Below, one piece after another: positions 1-56,330 of a stretch of DNA of 64,000 nt (positions are counted from its first letter, which is position 1; each line of letters starts with the position of its first letter). Location: assembly GCA_964017155.1 (NCBI GenBank), contig OZ024866.1, forward strand, positions 24,004,730 through 24,068,729. Direction: 5' to 3'. Both the position numbers and the translations under genes were made by a program. Below the pieces are notes generated by a model that saw only the letters and a list, made by a program, of their open reading frames with translations, had not been told where the DNA came from and made no database searches. This stretch comes from Oasisia sp. SBJ-2009. Its lineage: Eukaryota; Annelida; Polychaeta; Sabellida; Siboglinidae.

Positions 1-34
<34 letters not shown>
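1..34. repeat. (TA)n microsatellite, cut by the window edge
   Basis: Pure TA dinucleotide run from the first base. Confidence 0.98.
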
Positions 35-37
<3 letters not shown>

Positions 38-1457
38 CACATGGTTATATCAGCGTTCTGCGTGTTTGTTAACACGATCCTGTTGCCCGATGATATTCAC
101 TGGGTCAGCACTTCGAGGTGTGAATAGATGCGTCCGGCCGAAACAAAAGACAAGTTGCTGCGCTGATCGAAGCGACATCGGTCGCTGTCACTCCCGTACA
201 TGCTGCGTAATTTTGTACCGGACGACGTTTGTGGGGCGTGGCAGAGACTGGCTGTCCGAGCACGCGTGGCTGTCCGTCGAACGATCATGAGATGTGACGA
301 ATATGTATGGGTAAAGACGGAACAGAACTAGATGTTCTTTGAGGTGTATACCCAGCCAATACACTGCTAAGAAGTTCTACCTGGCGTTATGCTCTTTAAT
401 TAATTGCAGAACTTTTTTTGGACAAAGAGAGACTCTATTTTAGTTCTAATAACTACAATATTAAGACCTCCGTCCGCAAATGTGCTTAATAGTGATTTTC
501 TTTTCAAAGCTTCGGGTTTACTGTTCCAAAGAAATGGAAATGTCAATTTTTCACCACCTTGTTTGGTTGCAATTTGTTACACTGTTTTATTTACTGCTAT
601 TTTTTCTTCAGTTTTGTCCGTTTTTGTTTTGTTTCGTTTTGTTCGTTTTCTACATATTAAAAGATAGGACTTACGAACCCTTACGGACAGACAAAAACAC
701 GCGACCACATCCTAACACTTACGGACACATGCACACGCTCGCACGCACGACATACGTAAGTTCCCTACGTGAAGAATGCGACCTATGTGAACTACACACT
801 AGACATGGTAGCGACGCGTGAACTACAATCTTGTATTGGCGGAAGACATATGTGACCAATATACTGGATACCACCACATGAATAAACATGTCCAGACTTT
901 TCTGCATATGTGGCAGGGCTACTTATATTAGCGGTGTCCTTGCATGTCGCACAGTCGCAGGGAGGAAGGTCGACGGTTAATATAACCTACACCTTCAGCT
1001 GAAGCGGTGAATTGGAGTCTTGTAGTGCCACGTCATAGTAATACCATACCTCTTCGCGCCGCTCTCGCAAGGATCGCCTTTTGACTTCTGCTCTGGCAAT
1101 AAGAATTGTTTCCGCGTTTACTGCCAAAACTGCTCTGGCAATAAGGATGACATCCGCGCTTATTGCGAGAGCAGATGTAACGATAGCTCTGGCGATAGCT
1201 GTGTTTGCTAAGCATGGTTGGGGTATTACTGCCCGTGTTATACAAAATAAATTACATGCGTTGATTGCCCGTTTTTACCCAGAATCACAATGCAACTACA
1301 GATGAGGAAGATAGATAATTGTCATGCTATATTGACTGTTAGTGAAGTAACAGATCACAGGAAACTGCGTAAAGTTACTTTAGAATGACTGTTGAATGAT
1401 AGAACAACTGCAATAATTATGCTAAATGATAAACATTAAACACAGCCTTTTCAAAGC

Positions 1458-1489
1458 AATGTTTAGTGGCAATATCGCCACTAAACATT
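1458..1489. repeat. Perfect 13-bp inverted repeat with 6-nt loop
   Basis: AATGTTTAGTGGC at 1458-1470 is exactly complementary to GCCACTAAACATT at 1477-1489, with AATATC between. It could be the end of a small fold-back element or a hairpin in the 3' UTR of the minus-strand gene. Confidence 0.85.
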
Positions 1490-1870
1490 AGATCATTCAC
1501 CCACATAATACACCAGAGTAACACCAGGCACAATAGTGCAATGGTTAACATATCACTGTCTGTGGTGGTGTATTTTGACTCTCCAGCTGTGTTCCAGTTC
1601 ACTCAGCTGTATCAACAAGTATCGAACAACGTCTGGTGGATATGTTTACGTGAAGTCGTCGTGCAGTAATTTTAACATGACTGAATTCTTGCAAAATGAC
1701 ATAAACAATGTATTACTTGTTTTCATATTTTTAATTGGCATAACACTATTCCGTTAGTGATACACTCTGTGTTTGCTCGTTCATTTGTTTTGTTTATCCA
1801 TTTCTCAATATCAAAATTAAATGTTATAAATTGTTCATAAGCCTCTGTTGTTTGTGCCTTTCAACGAGAT

Positions 1871-1909
1871 GATTTCAGTCGACGCTGGAGATTTCAGTCG
1901 ACGCTGGAG
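1871..1909. repeat. 19-bp perfect tandem duplication
   Basis: ATTTCAGTCGACGCTGGAG occurs at 1872-1890 and again, without gap, at 1891-1909. It lies 36 bp past the stop codon of the minus-strand gene, so it is probably in the 3' UTR. Confidence 0.95.
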
Positions 1910-1944
1910 TCTCGCTGCTAACGCAACTGACGATAGTGACATAA

Positions 1945-46252
<44,308 letters not shown>

Positions 46253-46319
46253 GACAGTGGTTGCTAGTTTACCATGTGGATACAATAAAACACACTGATG
46301 TTGGCATGATGTGTATTTG

Positions 46320-46520
46320 AAGCTAAACAACCAGCGCGGTATGATAGGCGCAGCTTCGTCGTCATGGCGCCCGTCTCGCGTGATCTTGGCCCGAGGTTAT
46401 AAAACCATACCCGGTGGCGGTGTGGTGGTCCAGGTTTCGACTAGTCCAGGATTCGACCGAATCTGGGACCTTGACGGTAGCGGTCCCAGATTCGACCGGT
46501 CCAGGATTCGACTTTGTTAC
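46320..46520. promoter_or_regulatory. GC-richer region with palindromic CCAGGATTCGAC repeats upstream of the tentative first exon
   Basis: Locally CpG-rich. Three copies of TCCAGGWTTCGAC (46429, 46445, 46499) and an inverted pair GAATCTGGGACC / GGTCCCAGATTC (46464-46498). If exon 46084-46252 is real, this is its 5' flank. Promoter function is only a guess. Confidence 0.3.
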
Positions 46521-46824
46521 AAGTTTCCGTTAGTAATACGTCAAGTATTGAAATAATATTGTTATCACGCACATCTTAACTAAAAATAGATTAACTTATG
46601 TGATCATTTTCACTCATTCGAACGTGTTGTGTTATTTATAGAGCGTTGTTTTCATCAGTCGAGGTTATAATTAGTATCGAGGCGACAGCAATAAGCGGCG
46701 CGTGGCGCTGTCTATATGCACAGCCGCGGTGTCCTACTTCGTTTTATTGGAAGATGGCTAATTGCTACCCCTCCACGAACAAATGCATGTAAACGCCTGG
46801 TGTGAATCTTGTCAAAAGTACCTT

Positions 46825-46880
46825 CAGTCCAGTGGCGTAGCCAGGATTTCGCATTGCAGGGGCCATCCGGCAACCAAACA
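46825..46880 (+). repeat. Dispersed repeat 'AGTGGCGTAGCCAGGATTT', copy 1
   Basis: AGTGGCGTAGCCAGGATTTCGC...GGGGCCATCC resembles, on the opposite strand, 53000-53100 and 59755-59845 (CCATGGCCCC...TGGTTACGC). This wording recurs as a transposon end in many invertebrate genomes. Confidence 0.55.
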
Positions 46881-46883
46881 AAC

Positions 46884-47523
<640 letters not shown>

Positions 47524-47623
47524 CATCTGAATGCATATAATATTGTTTTTAGTAAAATAATAAATATAATCATTTATTCTTGGTCTATTACTAATTATAA
47601 AATAAACAAAGGTGTTTATTGTA

Positions 47624-47696
47624 TGCTATTTAAAATAGTTATGTTGGCTACATGACTATATTGTATGTTATTTAAAATAGTTATGTTGGCTACATG
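47624..47696. repeat. Short tandem duplication, two ~37-bp copies
   Basis: ATTTAAAATAGTTATGTTGG followed by CTACATG occurs at about 47627 and 47667. Confidence 0.9.
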
Positions 47697-47955
47697 TGTT
47701 TGAATATTGTGAAACAAATTGTATGACCAACACAATTTTCTAATTGTATATAACATTCGAGTAGCAGAGGGGAGCCTCGAGGATCATGGCCTGCCCTCAA
47801 TCACGGAAAATGTAGACTGAGGACCTATGGTTGCCTGATGCCTAGAGTGACAAGGTGCAGAGGCTACAGAATGCGCTGAGCATCTGTGTGAATAGCCTCT
47901 GCCCTTTGGAAAGTGTCGTTGCAACAAGCTTGCGTCATAACGGGCTCTGACGTAC

Positions 47956-48100
47956 ATTGCGCATGCGCAATGTGCGTTTAGACGAATCTCGGCCCGGGCA
48001 TAACGTATGCTGTTGCCTCTACGCAAGAGCGCGTCAGAACAGCTAAAAAGCGGTCACTGCGCATGCGCGCGCATGCGCGATATGCGTTTAGACGAATCCT
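47956..48100. promoter_or_regulatory. Cluster of NRF-1-type sites (TGCGCATGCGCA)
   Basis: TTGCGCATGCGCAA palindrome at 47957-47970, and TGCGCATGCGC / GCGCATGCGCG overlapping at 48058-48080. Both are followed by TGCGTTTAGACGAATC, so the two sites sit in a ~107-bp duplicated segment. TGCGCATGCGCA is the established NRF-1 consensus. No gene start is obvious next to it. Confidence 0.55.
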
Positions 48101-48429
48101 GGACTGATTCGAATCTGAGACCATCCACAGCGGCATCATATCTGCTATATCAAACTGACCCCATCTTTTATGGACACACCGGTGATAGGCAAGAGGTTAC
48201 GTGACGTGATCACGTTAGAGTACGCTGCGCACGCATTTGATGATTGTTGGAAGTTATCTTTAAATATACTATATTTTTGCTCTAAAAGCAGTAAGAAACT
48301 TGATTTTATCAGTAATGTCTATGATAATACAAAGTCTTCATCGGAAGGAGGGTGCCGATTAATACAAAAAGAAATGTGACGATGACAACATATATCCATA
48401 CAACATAATCTCTTACATATAAAAGCACG

Positions 48430-48530
48430 CTCTCTTTTTCTCCAGTTAATCTCTCCCCTCAGCTTCCCCTCTCTCCCTCTCCTTCCTTCATCCCTCTCCT
48501 TCTCTCCCTCCACCCCCTCACTGCATCATC
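48430..48530. repeat. Polypyrimidine (CT-rich) tract
   Basis: C/T-only stretches such as CCCTCTCTCCCTCTCCTTCC; a similar tract lies at 49310-49460 and accounts for the Ser/Pro/Leu-rich frames there. Confidence 0.85.
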
Positions 48531-48796
48531 AGAATAATGTTTGTTAGTGCTAATATCACCCATCTATCTAATCCATTGGTGATTTGGCGCAGCAGCACCT
48601 CGACTGTCGATTGAATTACCTGTGAACATTCTTGCAGCCGGGAAAATATGTATGTTTAGAAAGTGTTTAAAACATATCTTTTTATTAGACATTTCAATTA
48701 ATTCAAATTGTTTTGAAATGACGGACATTGCTTTAGAGTTTCTTTTTAGTGTCATACACGTTTCAATCAGTGTTTATGTTTTAGATTAATTTATAG

Positions 48797-48859
<63 letters not shown>
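48797..48859. repeat. (TA)n microsatellite
   Basis: Pure TA run. Confidence 0.97.
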
Positions 48860-48861
<2 letters not shown>

Positions 48862-49094
48862 CGTACACAGTTTTAGTAAAGGTTTTAATTTTAATTTGAT
48901 ATATATAATTAACATACCATGTTTTAGTACTATACATCTTAAAAGCAGTGCTTAATTTATTTTTAAATAATTTATATAATTTACATACAAAAGAGTTTAG
49001 GCCTACTAGTACATCTTAAAACCAAAACAATTAATGACATATATTAATTTATATAATTTACATTTCGATTTATTAATATACATTCAGTATATTT

Positions 49095-49166
49095 CTTGTG
49101 CAGCGCATCGATCCGCTATGCGGGAATTAGCGCTATATAACACCTTTATTATTATTATTATTATTT
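49095..49166 (+). mobile_element. 3' tail of a CR1/L2-type LINE or dependent SINE
   Basis: GGGAATTAGCGCTATATAAC followed by (TTA)n is the usual 3' end of L2/CR1-type elements; compare GCGCAAAAGAAG and the ATT-rich tail at 12020-12046. Confidence 0.6.
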
Positions 49167-50312
49167 AAACCGTCCAGTGTCCATTTTTAGCAAATAGATG
49201 AATGAAATGCAGAAATGAGTAGCGCTGCAATCCTTTTTCGTTCTGGTGCACAATGTGTCAGAGTTAACAAGTTTGTGAGGTTGTCTCACTTTATCTGTCT
49301 CCCTTCTGATTTACCTCTCCCCATCCCTTCCTTTAAACATACTCAACATTTTCTCCCTTCCTCCCTGCTTGGCGGCCCCTCTCCCTCTCCTTCTCCCACT
49401 CCCTCACTTTCTTTATCCTCTACTATTTCTCTTCTCACAGTTCCTCTACACCCCTCTTCCTCCATACTTTGATACACCAATCCTTTTCAACCATCCCGTC
49501 ATTCTAATTAAGCCGCAATTCGGTACGGTCATGGGTAATTGCACATTCGACAAGAAGAGCGAAGCTACTTGTACTATTCAGGGCAACCTTGTTTTGTCCG
49601 TGTGTAATACCTGTTATGTTTCATTGTCAGTTTAACACAGACAACGCAATGCTTCACTGCCGTGGACATTCTTAGACTGACGTGCGGCCTCCGACAATGG
49701 TATTCTCTTTGTACCGCGCAAGAACGAACTGATTGACAACGTATAATTAGCAGCCTCTTTCGCGTTGAACATGACAGTTGCTACAAACAAATGACTTAAG
49801 CGTTCGATCGAAAGCATGGATTTGTCGAAAATTAATGCAGTTGTAGTCGAAATGCAGTTCTCCCGATTTTCAGAACAAGACCAACGTCACGTGTTTATGG
49901 ATGTTTCGTGTGCGGTCGGGTGGAGTGTAACGCATGCTATTCGGCAAACAATGTGACGCTCTACGTAGTTTGATAGTTGGTCTTGAATGAGCTGCACATG
50001 TTGCAGTTTGGCAGTCATCAGACATTGGGATATACAACTAGACGCCGAAAAAGAGAGCAACGATTGCTACAGACAATTGCTTTAAGGTAGGCTATGTATG
50101 TAATGTTGTTGTGTTATTCAGAACGGCAACTGTTGGTAGTACACTACATATATTGCCATGTGGTACAGTGTCGACATTCTGTATTGCTAACTTACATAGT
50201 CAAACCTGCAAGACATTACGGAAGACAAACATCATCATCATTATACATAACTGTTAGCGTCGTTCTACTGTGAATATAATTACACGGATAATCCATTTCT
50301 CATTAATCAAAA
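49167..50312. other. No recognised gene
   Basis: Includes the second polypyrimidine tract; 49500-50310 looks like unique non-coding DNA. Confidence 0.4.
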
Positions 50313-51168
50313 CATGACAGACAGAAAGAGAGACAGGGGGAAAAAAGAGACAGAGAGAGAGAGAGACAGACAGACAGAGATAGGGAGAGACAAGGAGATA
50401 CAGGGAGAAACAGGGAGAGACAGAGAGACAGAGAGAGACAGAGAGAGACACATAGAGACAGAGAAAGAGAGACAGAGAGAGACAGAGATATACAAACAGA
50501 CAGAGACACAGACAGAGAGACAGTGAGAGTAACAGAGAGAGACTGAGGGAGACAGAGACATAAAGACATACAGAGAGACAGAGACAGAGACAGAGACAGA
50601 GACAGAGACAGAGACAGAGACAGAGACAGAGACAGAGACAGAGACAGAGACAGAGACAGAGACAGAGACAGAGACAGAGACAGAGACAGAGACAGAGACA
50701 GAGACAGAGACAGAGACAGAGACAGAGACAGAGACAGAGACAGAGACAGAGACAGAGACAGAGACAGAGACAGAGACAGAGACAGAGACAGAGACAGAGA
50801 CAGAGACAGAGACAGAGACAGAGACAGAGACAGAGACAGAGACAGAGACAGAGACAGAGACAGAGACAGAGACAGAGACAGAGACAGAGACAGAGACAGA
50901 GACAGAGACAGAGACAGAGACAGAGACAGAGACAGAGACAGAGACAGAGACAGAGACAGAGACAGAGACAGAGACAGAGACAGAGACAGAGACAGAGACA
51001 GAGACAGAGACAGAGACAGAGACAGAGACAGAGACAGAGACAGAGACAGAGACAGAGACAGAGACAGAGACAGAGACAGAGACAGAGACAGAGACAGAGA
51101 CAGAGACAGAGACAGAGACAGAGACAGAGACAGAGACAGAGACAGAGACAGAGACAGAGACAGACAGA
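50313..51168. repeat. (GAGACA)n hexanucleotide array, ~590 bp perfect core
   Basis: Mixed AGACAG/GAGA units from 50313 pass into a perfect GAGACA run from about 50572 to 51166. Very long frames (LCLCLC, SLSLSL) are artefacts. Confidence 0.98.
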
Positions 51169-51299
51169 CGGACAGACAGACAGACATACAGACAGACAGA
51201 GTGAGAGAGACAAAGAAATACAGAGTGAGAGAGACAAAAAAAGACAGAGAGAGAGGAGACAGAGAGAGCTAGAGAGAGGAAATAGAGACAGAGAGCGGG

Positions 51300-51430
51300 A
51301 GAAAGGCAGACAGGCAGGCAGGCGGGCGGGCGGGCGGGCGGGCGGGCGGGCGGGCGGGCGGGCGGGCGGGCGGGCGGGCGGGCGGGCGGGCGGGCGGGCG
51401 GGCGGGCGGGCGGGCGGGCGGGCGGGCGGG

Positions 51431-51461
<31 letters not shown>

Positions 51462-51488
51462 ACAGACAGACAGACAGACAGACAGACA
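51300..51488. repeat. Layered (CAGG)/(GGGC)/(CAGG)/(CAGA) repeat
   Basis: CAGG units 51304-51322, about 27 GGGC units 51322-51430, CAGG 51431-51459, ACAG 51460-51488. GGGC repeats can form G-quadruplexes. Confidence 0.98.
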
Positions 51489-53000
51489 TACATTGCTACC
51501 ATATATAATAATTACAAATACAAAATCTGCATGGCTTATTCAATGTTCGCTAACGCCAGAAAAATATGTACTAACATAGACCCCATTTAATATTTAAAAA
51601 GTAATGTTCATAATTTTTGTATGTTTGTGTCATGTATCATAACAAATCATGTCAGAAGAAAGCTTAATGCCTTAATTATTACTTCAAATGATTACAATTC
51701 ACATACAGGGCAACATAAAAACAAATTCAGCATATATAACATTTTTATTATGATAAACATATAAAAATACTAATATTTGCATCACTTAATTTTTTTTTTT
51801 AATATAGCATAACTCAGATGGGTGTAGGTATGAATCAAGAACAAAGATTGCAATGACACTTAGCAATGCAGTAAAAATGCAATATTTATATGCAGACTAT
51901 TCCAACTGTTATTTTGTTGTTAGTTATCACCCAATCATACAAATACTTAATTCCCTAAATCTATATTGTTCCAGGTTCTTGTCACAATAAGGTGACTGCT
52001 GTTTCTGAAGATTTCCCGAGGAATAACGACCAAGCAGCTATAAGGTTCAATGCTTGTGTGCTTGTGTCCAGTGATCCGGCTCATCCTGCAGTGTTTCAGT
52101 TCCATCTGCCATTGAACTGGTTTCATCAAGTAGACAAGAAGGACTGTCGTATTTATAATTGCAGATCCAAAGTGTCCAGTTCTGAAGAAGAAAGTTGCAT
52201 TTGTTTAAAATTGCTGCATTTTCATAACATTGAAATAAAGAAATATTATCCAACTACAGAAATGAAACAATCAAACATTACACGACGTGATAAATTGACA
52301 CACATAAGTAACTATGCTTTATTTCAACAACATCTTACTTCAGCACAGTTTTGGTAATAAGGCAATTACAATAATTTATTGCAAGCTTGCATCATAGCAA
52401 TGTTGTACTGCAATGCTAGAATGTATGATAGAATGCTATCAACTATGATGTTACCATTTATATAATGGTATTAATTGAATTGAACATCAGATCATTGTGT
52501 AGAATAAACCTGCTTGTCTTTGGACATCTATATATATATTACATGGGCAATATTAATATACTGGTGGATTTATTTTGTTTTTGTTTATGTACGCATATTG
52601 AAATTATAATAAATACATTGTCATTGATAATGGTCAGGTATATATCACACATAACTTAATTTTGAATGCCAAACTCTGCGCTGCAGTCCTGTCGTTTAAC
52701 TGTTCAGTTTCAAGAAACTAATATAAAAATAGTGTCTATTCCTTGAATTATGAATTCAGAAATACCATGTCCTTGGCTTGTTAGATTATCCATATATTAT
52801 TTACCTCACAATATATAATTATATAGACAACAAAATTATATAGATCTGACAACCTATGTCAATTAACTTTGATTTCCAACACCATGTCACAGTGGCCATG
52901 TTACTACTAGACATGCCTAGGGCTAGGGCTAGGGTAAGTCTTTGCGAAGGAAGGAAAGTCTTACATAAGCATCCTTATACCGTCTGTATTTTGTGACGGT
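51489..53000. other. No gene; possible LINE 3' fragment at 51950-52095
   Basis: The minus frame at 52095-51950 reads RITGHKHTSIEPYSCLVVIP and later RTWNNIDL, reminiscent of the end of LINE reverse transcriptases (...RTNYYKxSFFPRTIRxWN). Weak. (TAGGGC)n-like triplet at 52917-52935. Remainder AT-rich. Confidence 0.35.
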
Positions 53001-53100
53001 GAATAAGGCAACCAGTTATTGTTCCTCCATTCCCCACTAATTTTCCGGGATACAGAGGTCATGGCACCCTGGACCCCTATCTGACTATGCCACTGTCTAC
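53000..53100 (-). repeat. Dispersed repeat, copy 2
   Basis: CCATTCCCCACTAATTTTCC...GGACCCCTATCTGACTATGC corresponds to 59772-59838 (CGTTCCCCACAATCC...CCCCATCTGGTTACGC). Confidence 0.65.
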
Positions 53101-53484
53101 AACGCAATATGCATTGAATGCTGGCATGATAAAAATTAATTAACTTAAAACTATGGAGAGATGTCAAATTATGTTCTGTTTCAAAGAATGCAAACAAGCA
53201 AATTGTACATGGGCTACAGATTTGCACACCAACACATCTCCAATGTAATATTAATTTCATAATTCTTATAACATAAAGTTTAAGGCAATTAATAATGCTA
53301 ATTTTCAAGTATCTTACCCAGATCTTACAGATAGTGTCCAGTTCGGGCTTTAGTCTACCGTAGACGATGTGTTTGTATCAGTGGCATTGGCCAAAGTAAT
53401 CTTTCCTCAAGATCTTACCTCGAGAAGACCGGTGAATAGTTGCCCAAAATGTAGCACTGAGGCCGTCTCAATGTTTATTTCCTG

Positions 53485-53765
53485 ATGGTACATTTTCTCT
53501 ATTGATGCATTTTTGTCATGTGCTTTTAGCCGATTTGCAGAGTTAAAGCTGATTAATTGGAAAGAAAATGAACAACAGCCGAACGAGAGCAGCAAAAGCA
53601 ACAGCTCAGGAAGAGTATATAGAGGCAAACAGAGCAGTCAAGAACAGCGTAAAAACAGACAAGGAAAACTTCATTGAAGATCTAGCCAAAGAAGCAGAGG
53701 CTGCATCAGCCCAAGGAAACATGAAACAACTGTATGATATAACCCGAAAATTAGCAGTGTATGTT
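53485..53765 (+). mobile_element. RTE-clade LINE fragment (endonuclease-RT linker)
   Basis: NNSRTRAAKATAQEEYIEAN followed by RAVKNSVKTDKENFIEDLAK and NMKQLYDITRKLA is the conserved linker of RTE LINEs between endonuclease and reverse transcriptase. It stops near 53765. Confidence 0.85.
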
Positions 53766-53769
53766 TTAA

Positions 53770-53995
53770 GGGACCCCGATTTCAAATATACAATTTGTTG
53801 GGTCCTACGGCATTTATTTCTGCTACTTTTAAAGATGGCGGTCGTGAATACAAATGTCACCATATCTCAAACATTACGTCATCTAGAGCAATTTTTTTGA
53901 CGTTGTTGGATAGCCTGGTGGATAACGATACCAAATATATTATTTGTCACCTTCAACAACATAACAATTCGTGCCATTTTTAAAGATGGCGTCTG
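53770..53995. repeat. Degenerate tandem pair ending in TTTTAAAGATGGCG
   Basis: CAAATATACAATTTGT...TACTTTTAAAGATGGCGGTC (53783-53840) and CAAATATATTATTTGTCACC...CATTTTTAAAGATGGCGTCT (53931-53993). Confidence 0.7.
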
Positions 53996-54003
53996 TCAAC
54001 GCA

Positions 54004-54283
<280 letters not shown>

Positions 54284-54779
54284 CGGGAGTGTGCGGCGCG
54301 GCTCGTTGTGTGAGATCAATGACGCGAGGTAGACCGACGTCTTGTCACGAAGGGCGTTGAATACAATCATAATTCACGAGTAGCTTGTCATTGTCAGCAT
54401 CATTGTTGCTCCGAGATATGCATTAGAGGGTGTTGGTTCTTCCAGAATCAATCGGCGTCTCAGAAAGGGTGCAGAAAGAGGGAGGGGAAAACAGTGAGAT
54501 TGCGAATGACAGACAGATAGCCAGGGCCGCAAGGTGCATATTTTGCATTATTCACAAGCTCAAGCACTTTTTATTGATGTAGAAATATATTAGGCCTATA
54601 CATTTCTAAGTACTTCTCAGCGGCGGGGTTTTAGGTATTACTGAGGAAGCACGGTCGAATAATATTTTTTTTATATCCATGGACCCGCGTTTTATCGGCA
54701 TTGCGGGGGGTCGTTTTTCTCGCGTTGCAAAACTGGTAAAATCAGATACGTCACGGCATACGTAATCAATCGCATGCAA
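54284..54779. other. No recognised feature
   Basis: Moderate GC, no coding similarity. Confidence 0.4.
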
Positions 54780-54784
54780 GTTCA

Positions 54785-55275
54785 GATTATCATGGACCAG
54801 TCCATTGATTACGATAGGGTGTAAAACTCTCAGGCTGGTTGAAGCAATCACAAGCTGAAATCCGCCCAAACTATATATTACCTTATTTCAAATATAATGC
54901 AAAATTACCTATAAACGACCATTTTTAAATTCAAAAACGTCGCGTTGTTATAAATGCCGATGACGTACGTGGCGGGAAATAATCTGACCACCCATTGTTT
55001 AGGCTACGTCCATAGTTTTTAAACGTATGCGCGTTCTGTCTCTCGTGGACCAGTCCATTGATCACCTTAGGGTGTAAAACATTCACACCGGTTGAAGCAA
55101 TCCCAAGCGCAAAAACCGCCCAAACGCTATTTTAGCCCTATTTCAACTACTGTACAAAATTGCTGAGAAACGATTAGTTTAATATTCCAAAATGTCGCTT
55201 TGTTATTAATGCCGATGACGTGCGTGGCGGGAAATAATCTGGCCACCCCCTGTTTGGGCTACGTCCACCGTTTTT
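54785..55275. repeat. Diverged tandem duplication, two ~245-bp copies
   Basis: GGACCAGTCCATTGATYAC occurs at 54793 and 55049; both copies then share AGGGTGTAAAAC, GGTTGAAGCAATC, AAAATGTCG-like and GCCGATGACGT-CGTGGCGGG with AAATAATCTG, to CTACGTCCA. Confidence 0.93.
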
Positions 55276-55284
55276 TTTAACAAT

Positions 55285-55480
55285 TGTTCTCATTGGTCAG
55301 TAGAACAGTCTTTTTTCTAGAACGTTCTTCTAGGATGTGCCTGGAACTTTTCTGATTGGCTAGAGAACAGACTTCACTATTAGCCAATGAAATCCTTCGA
55401 CTGAGTAACGTTATACGTTGCTTTGACCGTTGAGGAAACCAGTTGAGCGCAGTATACCGAGCAAGAGACTCTCAAAAATA
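55285..55480 (+). promoter_or_regulatory. Heat-shock-type promoter: perfect HSE and three CCAAT boxes
   Basis: TTCTAGAACGTTC (55315-55327) is a perfect three-unit heat shock element. CCAAT boxes: ATTGG at 55292 and 55355 (inverted) and CCAAT at 55384. This arrangement, followed by a CAGTATACCGAGC... leader, is what hsp70-type promoters look like, yet no HSP70 coding region follows. Direction (plus) is inferred from the CCAAT/HSE order and the downstream region. Confidence 0.6.
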
Positions 55481-55929
55481 GCTCAGTACAGCTCAACTTG
55501 AGAAGCCAAAACAAAAAGGCTGTGAAAAAGCAAGACGGACGTCTTTACCGTCGGACTTTTTCGCTACATCGCGTCGTTTGTCGACTACCGGGCCAACTGC
55601 GGCATCAAGTTGATCGACCATCGTCTCGACTACCGCACCGGGCCTCTCTCAGCATTCGACTCGACTACCGGGCCAATCACGCTGACGGCATCGCTCACAG
55701 CCATCGGGCAACTACCCGGTCTACGCGGCGTCGCCAGATACTGCTATCGTCTAGTCTACCGAGCCTATCGTGGCATGGTCAATGCCCAGTATCGTGTCGA
55801 CCACCGGTCCTGAAAGCGCTACAATATCATCGCGTCGAATTCGCTACTGTCTACCGGTAACACATCGGCACCACGACATCAACCGGCAACGCATCGCCGT
55901 CATGACTACCACCGGCAAAGCGCCGTCAC

Positions 55930-56213
55930 TGCTATCGGCGACGCCACGAACGCTACCAGAAACGCATCGCCGCCGCCATCGCTACCGGCAACGCCACGTC
56001 CGCTATCGGTAAGACATCGCCGCCACCGCTTCCGGCAACGCAACCACGTGCGTACGTGAACGCAACGACCGCTACTGGCAACGCCACGACCGCTACCAGC
56101 AACGGGACGTCCGCTACCGGCAACGCCACGACCGCTATCGGTAGCAGATCGCCGCCATTGCTTTCGGCAACGCAACGACCGCTACCAGCAACGCCACGAC
56201 CGATATTCGTAAC
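55930..56213. repeat. GC-rich degenerate minisatellite (~24-bp, CGCTACCGGCAACGCCACGA)
   Basis: About eleven drifting copies, keeping both strands open for short frames rich in Thr/Ala/Asn or Gly/Val/Ala. Confidence 0.85.
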
Positions 56214-56330
56214 CACGTGCGCTCGCGTCTATGAATTATTTACTCACTGCCTGTGTCTATATGTATATATATTATATATATATATAGACACAGGCAGTGA
56301 GTAAATAATTCATAGACGCGAGCGCACGTG
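56214..56330. repeat. Perfect long palindrome, ~47-bp arms
   Basis: CACGTGCGCTCGCGTCTATG (56214-56233) and onward through GTGTCTATA is exactly complementary to the mirror half ending CATAGACGCGAGCGCACGTG at 56330. The centre is a TA-rich loop of about 20 bp. Confidence 0.97.

Larger units (their letters stand above)
35..1944. other. 3' flank and probable 3' UTR of the leishmanolysin-like gene; no conserved gene
   Basis: No recognisable exon. The part just below 1945 should be 3' UTR on the minus strand; a minus-strand ATTAAA lies near 1730 as a possible poly(A) signal, there is no AATAAA close to the stop. Around 1090-1215 the motif GCTCTGGCRATA occurs three times at 42- and 54-bp spacing, a decayed short tandem repeat that keeps a frame open on both strands; I do not regard it as a gene. 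Confidence 0.5.

Noticed and set aside
50254..51489. 411- and 294-codon Leu/Cys and Ser/Leu frames
   Set aside because: Products of the (GAGACA)n and (GGGC)n arrays.
52917..52935. (TAGGGC)n as interstitial telomere repeat
   Set aside because: Only three units and not the canonical TTAGGG.
53317..53420. Two minus-strand segments before GTAAGAT (…FTGLLE and …LDTICKIW) as exons of a second gene
   Set aside because: The phases do not join, the intron would be about 60 bp, and the area overlaps LINE-derived sequence.
55498..55860. 120-codon frame as the gene of the HSE promoter
   Set aside because: Arg/Ser/His-rich translation of degenerate GC-rich repeats with no HSP70 or other domain.
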